Below, piece by piece: positions 44,551 to 53,651 of a stretch of DNA of 64,000 nt. The stretch comes from Acidovorax delafieldii (GTDB taxonomy: Bacteria > Pseudomonadota > Gammaproteobacteria > Burkholderiales > Burkholderiaceae_C), in NCBI RefSeq assembly GCF_007993815.1, contig NZ_VJWE01000002.1, positions 62,001 through 126,000 on the forward strand. Direction: 5' to 3'. Under the pieces are notes generated by a model. It was given only the letters and a program-made list of their open reading frames with translations, had not been told where the DNA came from and made no database searches. A program made the position numbers and the translations under genes. The stretch's first letter is position 1, and every line of letters starts with the position of its first letter.

Positions 44551-45358
44551 CGGAAAATCCCTCGCGGCTTTTCTGAAAAAACCAAAGGCTTGCTATCGCG
44601 AAGACGCCGGAAAATAGGATCGATGTACCCCATTTTATGATATTTGGCATGCCTCCCCAGAATAATGCCGTACGTGCATCTTCAATCACCTGTGCCAGGG
44701 GGTTCAAGCCCATTGCTTGGTGCCATTCAGGGGGGAGTGCACTGATTGGATAAAATACAGGGGTCAAGAACATGATCGGCAGTAAAAGTGCACCAATAAT
44801 GTGATTGATATCACGAAAGTATACGCCGAGTGCGCTCAGGATCCAGGAAATGCCGAGTATGTAGAGGCAGATTGGAATTAAAACAAAAAGATAGATGAAA
44901 GAAGATGCGGGCGGAATTCCAATTGTCAATCCATAGAAAGCAAGCCATACGATTGAACTCACAAGCATATGAAATAAGCCTGCCCCCAGATTGATCCAGG
45001 GCATAATTTCAAGTGGGAATTGAATTTTTTTTACATAATTTGTATTGGATACAATCATTGTCGGTGCGCGGAGCGCGCATTCCGAAAAAAAATTGAAAAT
45101 CGTCATACCGATAAAAATAAGCAGTGCAAATTCAGTAGGGGACTCATTGCTACCGGGCCAGCGAACAGTAAATACCTTGGTGAATACGGTGGTGTAGACA
45201 AGAAGGGTAAATGCAGGGGTGATGATTGACCAGATCAATCCCATGAGTGAATTTCGATAACGGGAAGTGATTTCACGTTGAATCAATGAGAAAATAAGCT
45301 CTCTATGTTCCCAGGGAATAAATAGATGGGCGGGTCGCAGAAATGACTGCCTGGTCAT
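44540..45358 (-). CDS. wzm: Polysaccharide ABC exporter permease Wzm
   Basis: A 272-residue ABC-2 type inner-membrane permease with six hydrophobic segments. Typical sequences are LIFSLIQREITSRYRNSLMG near the N-terminus, FSECALRAPTMIVSNTNYVKKIQFP and FLTPVFYPISALP. With Wzt it flips the lipid-linked glycan across the membrane. It lies 114 bp downstream of the 2OG oxygenase gene and shares its strand. Confidence 0.92.
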   Translation of the reverse strand: MTRQSFLRPAHLFIPWEHRELIFSLIQREITSRYRNSLMGLIWSIITPAFTLLVYTTVFTKVFTVRWPGSNESPTEFALLIFIGMTIFNFFSECALRAPTMIVSNTNYVKKIQFPLEIMPWINLGAGLFHMLVSSIVWLAFYGLTIGIPPASSFIYLFVLIPICLYILGISWILSALGVYFRDINHIIGALLLPIMFLTPVFYPISALPPEWHQAMGLNPLAQVIEDARTALFWGGMPNIIKWGTSILFSGVFAIASLWFFQKSREGFSDVL

Positions 45359-45472
45359 GTATTTACGGTAATTAAGGATTCAATGCAGGCGCCGCTTGAC
45401 GGCAACATCACGAAACGCCCAGGTTGAGAAACTAGCTGCGTCAAAGATGCCAGCGCGTGGCACGCGGGCTAT

Positions 45473-46156
45473 TCAGCTTGGGTAGTCATGCAGTTCCATA
45501 TCCACCCCTGGTGGCCACATTGAGCTGATGGATCCGGGTTGGTAGAACGTCACGGTCACACTCCGTCGGGATTGAGTGGCTTGCTCCGATACCCGTGTCA
45601 CTTCGTGCCAAGAAGTGTCCGACCTGACAAAGGTGGCCGAATTCCCAATGGTCGGGTTTACCAGAGCAGCAACGTCCTTTGCATCGGAAGAATTCAGGAT
45701 GGCCAGACAGCCACCGTCCATGGGATGCCACTTGTCGTTGAAATAAAAAACGTGGGTGACAATTTTCTCGGGGAGATCGCGATGGGGCCCCAGAAGTGCG
45801 CCAGGGCCGTAGTGATAAACATGCGCCTCCATCGGCAGGCTAGTCAGGTCAATGCCAGTAATGGACGACATGGCAATCCGGTATTCTGCAGAAAGCAGGT
45901 CTTGTGCCAATTGGTACCAATAAGGGCTCAGGGATTCGGCGTGCGATATGGTTTGCTCTCCCATCGGAATCAGGGATCGGGCGTCGTATCGATAGTCTTT
46001 TTCTCCCCCATAAGCCTCGACGGTGCGGAAGTGATCGTGGGGATAGGTCTTGGAAAGTGCGGCGCAGTCAGCCTTTGAATAGAGGTCCGAAATTTCAGCC
46101 CATCTGAATGGCTGCATTTTCATACTGCATTCGCGAATTTTCGAAAAGTCGATCAT
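45473..46156 (-). CDS. 2-oxoglutarate/Fe(II)-dependent oxygenase
   Basis: A 227-residue cupin-like oxygenase of the prolyl 4-hydroxylase type. Iron ligands are HRD in GPHRDLPE (H125, D127) and WHEV (H184), with the 2-oxoglutarate-binding Arg in QSRRSVTVTFY (197/198). The facial triad appears intact. Its place at the head of the Wzm/Wzt set suggests hydroxylation of a sugar, acyl group or peptide linked to the surface polymer, but no substrate can be assigned. Confidence 0.8.
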   Translation of the reverse strand: MIDFSKIRECSMKMQPFRWAEISDLYSKADCAALSKTYPHDHFRTVEAYGGEKDYRYDARSLIPMGEQTISHAESLSPYWYQLAQDLLSAEYRIAMSSITGIDLTSLPMEAHVYHYGPGALLGPHRDLPEKIVTHVFYFNDKWHPMDGGCLAILNSSDAKDVAALVNPTIGNSATFVRSDTSWHEVTRVSEQATQSRRSVTVTFYQPGSISSMWPPGVDMELHDYPS

Positions 46157-46824
46157 GGGTCAATAAAAATTTGTGAAGGGGCAATTGGTGAGTACGTAAG
46201 GCTGAGCTGACTAAGGACTTTTTTCGTGTGACTTGGAACAGTATGCACTCCACTTCGTCGTTAGCTAGAGGCCTCAGATTCGGAAGGCGAGATGACTGCG
46301 GGAGGGCTCCTCTGATTGACTAGTCGAGACCGAGTGTTGTCCATCCGCCCGGCTGTCTGGGATGCCGTTGTCACCGGACTGCGGCTATACGGCAAGGGTA
46401 AATGGTGAACATGCCCACACGCACGCTTGATCAATAGGCTCTGGGCGAGGCCTTCTGATCTGTAGTGGTTTCGAGAGCTAGGGCTTCGCGCGGAGGGGTT
46501 GCGTAGATGCCTTTGCTGCGACTGGAGAGCTCCCGTCCTAATGTGGTGTCCGTGCGCAGATGCCCACACGATGACTTTCGCACCGAGGGGATTTGGGCTC
46601 CAGAAGGCCGAATGTGTTTGATCAGCCGGGGCTGAGGCCGTTTGTGACTGAGCTGGCTGCGGTAGCCTCCTGCCGTGCAGGCTCGTCACTTTCGGCGCGC
46701 CATGGCGTCAGAACCGGTCGGTGCATGTCGCCCTCCGCGAGTCAGCGCATTCGACAGCCGTTCATGGTGTCTGGCTCAAATCGGGGAGTGCGCTGCCTGC
46801 GCCCCCTTGCTTCATACAGAAACC
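46157..46824. other. Long intergenic region without recognisable genes
   Basis: This region lies between the divergent oxygenase and aldolase genes. Composition changes gradually from AT-richer near 46160 to GC-rich after 46600, marking the cluster boundary. A 142-codon minus-strand open frame at 46261-46689 has no homology I can recognise and looks non-coding. No terminal inverted repeats or transposase fragments were found. Confidence 0.45.
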
Positions 46825-46856
46825 GCATGTGGTCACGCGGATTTCTTCGTTGGCGC
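46825..46856. promoter_or_regulatory. Putative sulfur-regulon box (copy C)
   Basis: GCATGTG at 46825-46831, 14 bp, TTCGTT at 46846-46851, then GGCGC. It is preceded by GAAACC, similar to GAAAACC at copy D. It lies 80 bp upstream of the aldolase-SfnB-like operon. Confidence 0.5.
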
Positions 46857-46931
46857 GGGGCGGGGGCGCCCCTATGGTGGGCGGGTTCGTTTCTCTTTCG
46901 TCCACCTCACCGATCTGGAAAGCCGCCGCCC

Positions 46932-47750
46932 ATGTCTGCCGTCCTCAAGCCCCTGCCCGCCATCGACCTCGCCCGCAACCCCACGCCGCAGCGCAAGGAC
47001 TGGTTTGATGCGCCCAGCCCGCGCCCCACGGTGCAGGCCGAGCGCCGCTACCGGCAGGAGAACCTGGCCGTGGCCTTTCGGCTGTTTGCACAGCAGGGGT
47101 TTGACTACGGGCTGGCAGGCCACATCACTGCGCGCGACCCGGAGTGGACGGACCACTTCTGGGTGAACCCGCTGGGCGTGCATTTTTCGCAGATCAAGGT
47201 GTCCGACCTGCTGCTGGTGAACGCAGCAGGCGAGATCGTCATCGGCCAGGGCCCGCTGAACCGCGCGGCGTTTGCCATCCACGCGGCGTTGCACGAGACG
47301 CGGCCCGACATCATTGCTGCGGCCCACACCCATTCCACATACGGCAAGGCGTGGTCTGCGCTGGGCCGCAAGCTCGACCCGCTGACGCAGGACTCGTGCA
47401 TCTTCTATGAAGACCACGCGCTGTTCGACGACTTCACGGGGGTGGTGCTGGAGACGGACGAGGGCTTTCGCATTGGTAAGGCGCTGGGGGCGCAGAAGGC
47501 GGTGATCCTGCAGAACCACGGCATCCTGACGGCGGGGCCGTCGGTGGAGGCGGCGGCATGGTGGTACATCGCGCTGGAGAACGCCTGCCAGGCCCAGCTG
47601 CTGGCCGAGGCGGCGGGCACGCCCCAACCCATTCGCCACGAGATCGCGCAGCACACGCATGCACAGATCGGCGGGCCCGGCGGCGCGCAGTTTGCCTTCA
47701 GGAGCCTGTTCGACATCCTTGTGCGGCAGCAGCCCGAGGTGCTGCAATGA
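46932..47750 (+). CDS. Class II aldolase/adducin family protein
   Basis: A 272-residue zinc-dependent aldolase-fold protein. Zinc ligands are visible as the two His of AAHTHSTYG and the later His of LQNHGIL. The family includes fuculose/rhamnulose aldolases and 5-methylthioribulose-phosphate dehydratase (MtnB). The operon with an SfnB-like dehydrogenase and a sulfur-box upstream suggests it cleaves or decarboxylates an organosulfur-derived intermediate; this is inferred. Its stop overlaps the next gene (ATGA). The ATG at 46932 is where homology begins. Confidence 0.82.
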   Translation: MSAVLKPLPAIDLARNPTPQRKDWFDAPSPRPTVQAERRYRQENLAVAFRLFAQQGFDYGLAGHITARDPEWTDHFWVNPLGVHFSQIKVSDLLLVNAAGEIVIGQGPLNRAAFAIHAALHETRPDIIAAAHTHSTYGKAWSALGRKLDPLTQDSCIFYEDHALFDDFTGVVLETDEGFRIGKALGAQKAVILQNHGILTAGPSVEAAAWWYIALENACQAQLLAEAAGTPQPIRHEIAQHTHAQIGGPGGAQFAFRSLFDILVRQQPEVLQ

Positions 47751-48895
47751 ACGCGCCGCTGACCTGGGGGCAGGTGGCGCGCACGCTGGCGGTGGAGTTT
47801 GCCGAGCGCGCCGTGGCGCACGACCGGGACGGGAGTTTTCCGCACCAGAACTTTGCCGACCTGCAGCAGGCCGGCCTGCTGGCGCTGGCCGCGCCGCGCA
47901 CGCTGGGCGGGCAGGGCGCGTCGGCCGCGCAACTGAGCGAGGTGATTGGCGCAGTGGGCCAGGGCTGCCCGGCCACGGCGCTGGTGCTGACCATGCAGTA
48001 CATCCAGCAGCGCGGCATGGGGCGGCCCGGCTCGCCCTGGCCGCAGGCGCTGGCCCAGCAGCTGGTGCACGAGTCGCACAACGAGGTGTCGCTCATCAAC
48101 GCGTTGCGCGTGGAGCCCGAGCTGGGCTCGCCCGCACGCGGCGGCCTGCCTGCCACAGTGGCGCGGCACACGGCCGAGGGCTGGCGCATCAGCGGGCACA
48201 AGGTGTATTCGACCGGCGCGCCCATCCTGCGCTGGTATGTGGTGTGGGCCCGCACCGATGAAGAGGTGCCGCGCGTGGGCTCGTTCCTGGTGCGGGCCGG
48301 TTCGCCCGGCATCCGCATCGACGCCACCTGGGACCACCTGGGCCTGCGCGCCAGTGGCAGCCACGATGTGATCCTGCAGGACGTGCTGACCCCCCACGAC
48401 CACGCGCTCGATGTGCGCCTGCCGCAGGACTGGGCCCGTGGCGAGCCCGCCATGCTGGCCGAGATGACGGTGATGCTGGGCGCGCTGTACACCGGCGTGG
48501 CCCGCGCGGCGCGCGACTGGGTGGTGCGCTTTCTGCGCGAGCGCACGCCCGCCAACCTGGGTGCACCCCTGTCCAGCCTGCCGCGCGCCCAGGAGGCCGT
48601 GGGCCGCATCGAGGCCCTGCTGCTCACCAACGACCGGCTGATCGCCAGCGTGGCGCATGACCTGGACACCGGCACCCTGGTGCCAGCAGTGGACAGCGGC
48701 CTGGTCAAAACCGTGGCCACGCAGAACGCCATCGACGTGGTGCAGGCGGCGTTGCAGTTGTCCAGCAACCACGGCCTGGCACGCAAAAACCCGCTGGAGC
48801 GCCACCTGCGCGACGTGCTGTGTGGCCGTGTGCACACCCCGCAGGAGGACAGCGCCCACATTGCCGCAGGCCGCCGCGCGCTGGGCCTGGGCTGA
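47747..48895 (+). CDS. Acyl-CoA dehydrogenase-fold flavoprotein, SfnB/DszC-like
   Basis: A 382-residue protein of the acyl-CoA dehydrogenase superfamily resembling the sulfur-acquisition oxidoreductases SfnB and DszC. Seen: LLALAAPRTLGGQGAS, the flavin/substrate segment GWRISGHKVYSTGAP, WDHLGLRASGSHDVILQDV, and a C-terminal LSSNHGLARKNPLERHLRDV where the catalytic Glu of genuine acyl-CoA dehydrogenases is missing. Such enzymes are often FMNH2-dependent S- or N-oxygenases. It is translationally coupled to the aldolase. The substrate is unknown. Confidence 0.82.
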   Translation: MNAPLTWGQVARTLAVEFAERAVAHDRDGSFPHQNFADLQQAGLLALAAPRTLGGQGASAAQLSEVIGAVGQGCPATALVLTMQYIQQRGMGRPGSPWPQALAQQLVHESHNEVSLINALRVEPELGSPARGGLPATVARHTAEGWRISGHKVYSTGAPILRWYVVWARTDEEVPRVGSFLVRAGSPGIRIDATWDHLGLRASGSHDVILQDVLTPHDHALDVRLPQDWARGEPAMLAEMTVMLGALYTGVARAARDWVVRFLRERTPANLGAPLSSLPRAQEAVGRIEALLLTNDRLIASVAHDLDTGTLVPAVDSGLVKTVATQNAIDVVQAALQLSSNHGLARKNPLERHLRDVLCGRVHTPQEDSAHIAAGRRALGLG

Positions 48896-48916
48896 GACGG
48901 TGAGAACGGATACGCC

Positions 48917-49918
48917 ATGAATGCCGTGCTGGCGCCCCGCCCCCTGGTGGTGTTGAACCAGACCGGTGCCGAGGCCGATGCCCTGGTGGCCGCTGCGGGC
49001 TTGCCCGTGGCCCTGGCCGACGATGCCGCTGTGCCTGCCTGGGAGCGCGCCGCTGATGCGGATGTGCTGTTCACCGGCCCGCGCAATGGCTGGCGCAATG
49101 CGCCCGCGCAGCCCCCGGCGGGCTGGCCGGGGCGCCTGCAGTGGGTGCATGTGGCGTCGGCGGGCATCGACTTCTTTCCGCCGTGGTTGCTGCAGGTGCC
49201 GCTGGTGACATGTTCACGCGGTGTGGCGGCTGTGCCCATTGCCGAATATGTGATCACGGCGCTGCTGGCACACCAGCGCGACTGGGACACACTGCGCGTG
49301 CAAGGGGCAGACCCATGGCGTGAGACCTTTGCGCGGGTGGACCACCACCTGCCCGGCACCCTGCAGGGCCGCACGCTGGGCATTGCGGGCTATGGCGCCA
49401 TTGGCCGCGCGGTGGCCGTGCGTGCACAGGCGCTGGGCATGCAGGTGGTGGCGCTGCGGCGTGGGGGGGCGCCGGTGGATGGAGGGGGTGAAGGGGATGA
49501 AGGCGTGCAGGCGGTGGGCTCCATCGAGCAGCTGCTGGCGGCGTCTGACCACCTGGTGCTGGCCCTGCCCATCACCGCCCAGACCTACCACCTCATCAAC
49601 GCGGCCACGCTGGCCCATGCGCGGCCGGGGCTGCACCTGGTGAACATTGCGCGCGGCGCCCTGGTGGACCAGCAGGCACTGCTGCAGGCGCTGGATGCGG
49701 GCCGCCTGTCGGGCGCCACGCTGGATGTGACCGACCCCGAGCCTCTGCCCGACAGCCACCCTCTGTACCACCACCCGCGTGTGCGCATCACGCCGCATGT
49801 GTCGTGGGCCGCACAAGGGGCTGCGGAGGTGACGGCGCGCAAGTTTGTGGACAACCTGCAGCGCTTTGTGGCCGGGCTGCCGCTGCACGACGTGGTGGAC
49901 AGGGAGCGTGGCTACTGA
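48917..49918 (+). CDS. D-isomer-specific 2-hydroxyacid dehydrogenase
   Basis: A 333-residue NAD(P)-dependent dehydrogenase. The nucleotide-binding motif GYGAIG and the catalytic set are visible: Arg in NIARGALVD, Glu in DPEPLP and His in ITPHVSW. A low-complexity glycine/glutamate loop (PVDGGGEGDEG) follows the second nucleotide-binding strand. It reduces a 2-oxoacid or oxidises a 2-hydroxyacid, perhaps the product of the preceding aldolase/oxygenase pair. It starts 21 bp after that operon's second gene, so the three are probably cotranscribed. Confidence 0.85.
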   Translation: MNAVLAPRPLVVLNQTGAEADALVAAAGLPVALADDAAVPAWERAADADVLFTGPRNGWRNAPAQPPAGWPGRLQWVHVASAGIDFFPPWLLQVPLVTCSRGVAAVPIAEYVITALLAHQRDWDTLRVQGADPWRETFARVDHHLPGTLQGRTLGIAGYGAIGRAVAVRAQALGMQVVALRRGGAPVDGGGEGDEGVQAVGSIEQLLAASDHLVLALPITAQTYHLINAATLAHARPGLHLVNIARGALVDQQALLQALDAGRLSGATLDVTDPEPLPDSHPLYHHPRVRITPHVSWAAQGAAEVTARKFVDNLQRFVAGLPLHDVVDRERGY

Positions 49919-49973
49919 GCGCCGCAGGCCAGCGGGCCACCCCACCCACACCCTGCGCGTGCATGCGAAAACC

Positions 49974-50005
49974 GCATATGGATGCTTGCAAGCCTTCGTT
50001 GGCGC
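49974..50005. promoter_or_regulatory. Putative sulfur-regulon box (copy D)
   Basis: GCATATG at 49974-49980, 14 bp, TTCGTT at 49995-50000, then GGCGC. The upstream GCGAAAACC matches copy C. It lies 63 bp before the SsuA-like start. Confidence 0.5.
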
Positions 50006-50063
50006 CGCGTGGGGTGGGTGATGCAATGAATGCCGAATCAACCTTGCCTTCATTGACCACACC

Positions 50064-51023
50064 ATGCTGCGCCGCCAATTCCATCATCTGCTGACCGCCT
50101 CGGTCGCTGCCAGTTCGTTCCTGTCGCCCGTCCTCACCCATGCCCAAACCTCGTCGCGCGTGCTGCTGCGTGCGGGCGACCAGAAGGGTGGGCTGCAGGC
50201 GCTGCTGGACGCAGCGGGCGAGCTCAAGAACCTGCCCTACGACATCAAGTGGAGCGAGTTCCCGGCGGCTGCGCCGCTGGCCGAGGCGCTCAACGCCAAC
50301 GCGGTGGACTTTGGCCCCATTGGCGATGCGCCGCTGCTGTTCACGCTGGCGGCGGGCAGCCAGGTCAAGGCGTTTGCGGCCAGCCGCTCAGATGCCTACG
50401 GCACGGCCGTGCTGGTGGCGCCCCACTCGCCGCTCAAGACGGCGGCCGACCTCAAGGGCAAGAGCATTGCCACCAACCGGGGCTCCATCGGCCATCTGGT
50501 CACCCTCAAGGCGCTGGAGTCGGCAGGCCTCAAGGCCGACGATGTGCAGCTGCGCTTCATCCCGCCGCCAGACGCCAAGCTGGCGCTGACGCAGGGCTCG
50601 GTCGATGCCTGGGCCACGTGGGAGCCCTACACCGCGCTGGCCGAGACCAGCGGCCATGCGCGCGTGCTGGTCAGCGGCCGGGGCCTGTGGTCGGGCCTGA
50701 GCTTTCTGGCGGCCACCGATGCGGCCCTGGCAGAAAAGCGTGCAGCGCTGGCGGACTTCAAGGAGCGCGTGGCGCGTGCGCAGGTGTGGTCGTACCAGAA
50801 CGCCAAGCCGTTTGGCCAGTCGCTGGCGCGCATCGTGGGCATTCCGGCCGATGCGGCGCAGCTGCAGTTTGAGCGCCGCGCCACCCGCTGGCAGGACATC
50901 GACGCCCAGGTGCTGGCCGACCAGCAGAAGACGGCCGACTTTTATCTGGCGGCAGGCCTCATCAAGCAGCGGCTGGATGTGCGGGGCACGTTCGACACCA
51001 GTTTCAATGTGGGCAAGGGCTGA
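50064..51023 (+). CDS. SsuA-like aliphatic sulfonate-binding protein
   Basis: A 319-residue periplasmic binding protein. A signal peptide ends near THAQ (residue 28). The mature sequence has VLLRAGDQKGGLQALLDAAG, IKWSEFPAAAPLAEALNANA, DFGPIGDAPLLFTLAAGSQV and GSVDAWATWEPYTAL, all typical of SsuA. It delivers a sulfonate or sulfate ester to an ABC permease, but none of the SsuC/SsuB type is adjacent; the nearest set is at 16663-18575. An upstream sulfur-box indicates sulfur-limited expression. Confidence 0.87.
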   Translation: MLRRQFHHLLTASVAASSFLSPVLTHAQTSSRVLLRAGDQKGGLQALLDAAGELKNLPYDIKWSEFPAAAPLAEALNANAVDFGPIGDAPLLFTLAAGSQVKAFAASRSDAYGTAVLVAPHSPLKTAADLKGKSIATNRGSIGHLVTLKALESAGLKADDVQLRFIPPPDAKLALTQGSVDAWATWEPYTALAETSGHARVLVSGRGLWSGLSFLAATDAALAEKRAALADFKERVARAQVWSYQNAKPFGQSLARIVGIPADAAQLQFERRATRWQDIDAQVLADQQKTADFYLAAGLIKQRLDVRGTFDTSFNVGKG

Positions 51024-51225
51024 GGACGGCTGCTCCCGACCTTTCGCCGTTTGCAGTCCGTCCGTCCCGGTGGGCGTTGGGCGGGTTGAAGCTCTGGATG
51101 TGGTTCTACAAGCTTCAACGGAACGCGCTGGTGTGTCCAACGCGCCCCTCCCTGACCTTGAGCCACCGGGGTGCATGCCGCCCCGCGCCAGCAACCTCGC
51201 GCTGGCCGCACCACAATCGGGTCAT

Positions 51226-52434
51226 ATGACCTCTTCTTCGACGATGCTGCGGGTGATCAGCCTGGCAGCCTTTTGCAGCATGGCTTCCATGCGTGTCTGC
51301 GACCCGATGCTGGTGTCCCTGGCACGCGAGTTTTCTGTCACCACGGGCGATGCGTCGGCTGTCATCGCGGCGTTTGCCGTGTCATATGGCGTGCTGCAGT
51401 TGTTTTATGGCCCCCTGGGCGACCGGCTGGGCAAGGTGCGGGTGGTGATTGGCGCCACCTTTGCCTGTGCGCTCTTCAGCGGCGTGACGGCGCTGGCGCC
51501 CACGCTGCCGGTGCTGGTGGCGGCGCGGGCTGCCATGGGCGCGTCGGCGGCAGGCATCATCCCGCTGTCGATGGCGTGGATTGGCGACAACGTGCCGTAC
51601 GAGCAGCGGCAGGAGACCCTGGCGCAGCTGATGGTGGCCACGGTGTCGGGGATGATGGCCGGGCAGTGGTTTGGCGGCTTTGCGGTCGAGGCGCTGGGCT
51701 GGCGGGCTGCGTTTGTGGTGCTGTCGCTGCTGTTTTTGACCGCCGCGAGCCTGCTGTGGCGGCAAGCCCGCGCCATGGCGGCCAGCACCCCGGCACCTGC
51801 GGCTGGCGGTGCGGTGCCGCCCGCTTTTTCGCTGTCGGCTTACCTGGCCAACACGGCCGCGTTGCTGCGCATGCCCCGGGTGCGCTGGGTGCTGACCGTG
51901 GTGGCGGTGGAGGGCGCCCTGGCCTTTGGCACGCTGGCTTTTGTGCCCGCACGCATGGTGGACGGGTTTGGGCTGTCGGCCTCAGCGGCCGGCGGGGTGA
52001 TGGTGCTGTATGGCGTGGGCGGGCTCATCTACAGCCTGCTGGCGCGCCGTTGGCTGGCGCTGCTGGGTGAGCGGGGCCTGGCGCTGATGGGCGCCTCGCT
52101 GATTGCTGCCGGGCTGTTGCTGCTGGCCTGGGGGCCGGTGGCGGCCTGGGGGGTGCTGGGCTGCTTCTTTGCCGGGGTGGGGTTTTACATGCTGCACAAC
52201 ACGCTGCAGGTGCAGGCCACGCAGATGGCGCCCGAGGCCCGGGGCACGGCGGTCACGCTGTTTGCGTGCCTGCTGTTCCTGGGGCAATCGCTGGGTGTGC
52301 TGCTGGTGGCGGCCAGTGTGGACCGGGGCTGGATCGCGCCCGTGTTCTCGGTGGCGGCACTGGGGGTGCTGGTGCTGGGCGCGCTGGTGTCGCGCAAGGT
52401 GAATGGCCGGGTGGCGGTGCCCGCGGGAGCGTAG
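51226..52434 (+). CDS. Major facilitator superfamily transporter
   Basis: A 402-residue inner-membrane transporter with twelve hydrophobic segments and the MFS loop GDRLGKVRVV between helices 2 and 3. It resembles proton-driven exporters of the drug/sugar efflux class. The ATG at 51226 is chosen; an in-frame ATG at 51175 would add 17 residues. It follows the SsuA-like gene in the same direction with a 202 bp gap, so cotranscription is uncertain. Confidence 0.83.
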   Translation: MTSSSTMLRVISLAAFCSMASMRVCDPMLVSLAREFSVTTGDASAVIAAFAVSYGVLQLFYGPLGDRLGKVRVVIGATFACALFSGVTALAPTLPVLVAARAAMGASAAGIIPLSMAWIGDNVPYEQRQETLAQLMVATVSGMMAGQWFGGFAVEALGWRAAFVVLSLLFLTAASLLWRQARAMAASTPAPAAGGAVPPAFSLSAYLANTAALLRMPRVRWVLTVVAVEGALAFGTLAFVPARMVDGFGLSASAAGGVMVLYGVGGLIYSLLARRWLALLGERGLALMGASLIAAGLLLLAWGPVAAWGVLGCFFAGVGFYMLHNTLQVQATQMAPEARGTAVTLFACLLFLGQSLGVLLVAASVDRGWIAPVFSVAALGVLVLGALVSRKVNGRVAVPAGA

Positions 52435-52589
52435 TCTGGAGTCGGCCGCACCGTGCAAATAACTTTGATGTCTTATTACTTTATTTTTTGATAGTTTGAT
52501 TCTTTATGGCGCAATAGTACATTCCCTGATCTTTGTGTCTTTTGGGGCCGAACCCGCGCCGCCCGGCGTGTGGCGGCCCTTTGTGTTTC

Positions 52590-53636
52590 ATGATCGAACT
52601 ACGGGGTATCACCCAAACCTACCAGGGCTCACAAGGCCCGGTCGAGGCGCTCAAGGGCATCGACCTCACCATCCAGCCGGGCGAAGTGTTCGGCATCATC
52701 GGCAAGAGCGGCGCGGGCAAAAGCTCGCTGGTGCGGGTGATCAACCTGCTCAATCGGCCCACCACGGGCCAGGTCATCGTGGGCGGGCAGGACCTGACCC
52801 AGCTGAACGACGCGCAGCTGCGCGAGGCGCGCCGCGAGATCGGCATGGTGTTCCAGCACTTCAACCTGCTGTCGTCGCGCACCGTGTTTGACAACGCCGC
52901 GCTGCCGCTGGAGCTGGCGGGCATGGACAAGGCCGCCATCCGCGAGCGTGTGAACCCGCTGCTGGAGCTGGTGGGCCTGTCGGCCCTGGCCGACCGCTAT
53001 CCGGCGCAGATCAGCGGCGGGCAAAAGCAGCGTGTGGGCATTGCGCGTGCGCTGGCCAGCCGCCCCAAGGTGCTGCTGAGCGACGAGGCCACCTCGGCGC
53101 TGGACCCGGAGACCACACGCTCCATCCTCGACCTGCTGCGCCAGGTCAACCGCGAGCTGGGCCTGACGGTGGTGCTGATCACCCACCAGATGCAGGTCAT
53201 CAAGCAGGTGGCCGACCGCGTGGCCGTGATCGAGGCCGGCCGCATCGTGGAGCAGGGCCGGGTGCTGGACGTGTTCACCCGCCCGCAGCAGGCCATCACC
53301 AAGAGCCTGATCGACGAGATCCTGCCGCAAGAGCTGCCCGCCAGCGTGCTGGACCATGTGCGCAAGCTGGCAGGCCAGCTGAGCGCAGGACGAACCGGCC
53401 AGCTGCTGCGCCTGTCGTACGCCGGGGACAGCGCTTACCAGCCCATCCTGTCGCAGCTGATCCGCCAGTTTGGCGTGGACATGAGCATCCTGCACGGGCA
53501 AGTGGATGAGATCCAGGACGAGACCTTTGGCTCGCTGGCCGTGTACGCCAGTGGCGAGGCCGAGAGCGTGCGCGGCGCCGTGGCGCACCTGCGCGCGGGC
53601 GGGGTCGAGGTGGAAGAAGTGGCCGTGGCCGGTTAA
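52590..53636 (+). CDS. metN: D-methionine ABC transporter ATP-binding protein MetN
   Basis: A 348-residue ATPase. Walker A is [10 protein letters not shown], the Q-loop is [12 protein letters not shown], the signature is ISGGQKQRV, and Walker B is [12 protein letters not shown], in which Ser-Asp replaces Leu-Asp as in MetN generally. Residues 265-348 form the C-terminal NIL/ACT regulatory domain through which methionine inhibits transport. It precedes metI by 15 bp. The upstream gap (52435-52589) is AT-rich and includes TTCTTTATGGCGC, loosely like the sulfur boxes. Confidence 0.92.
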   Translation: MIELRGITQTYQGSQGPVEALKGIDLTIQPGEVFGIIGKSGAGKSSLVRVINLLNRPTTGQVIVGGQDLTQLNDAQLREARREIGMVFQHFNLLSSRTVFDNAALPLELAGMDKAAIRERVNPLLELVGLSALADRYPAQISGGQKQRVGIARALASRPKVLLSDEATSALDPETTRSILDLLRQVNRELGLTVVLITHQMQVIKQVADRVAVIEAGRIVEQGRVLDVFTRPQQAITKSLIDEILPQELPASVLDHVRKLAGQLSAGRTGQLLRLSYAGDSAYQPILSQLIRQFGVDMSILHGQVDEIQDETFGSLAVYASGEAESVRGAVAHLRAGGVEVEEVAVAG

Positions 53637-53651
53637 GAGGGAGCACACATC

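Noticed and set aside
46261..46689. A 142-codon minus-strand frame, at first taken for a transposase remnant
   Set aside because: No DDE or HTH motifs, no terminal repeats, no ribosome-binding site, and composition like non-coding DNA.
47405..49383. Long minus-strand frames over the aldolase/dehydrogenase operon
   Set aside because: Antisense of three well-supported plus-strand genes; low-complexity composition without motifs.
52435..52589. SAM or other methionine riboswitch before metN
   Set aside because: The gap is short and AT-rich, and I could not trace a conserved riboswitch core or a terminator/anti-terminator pair.
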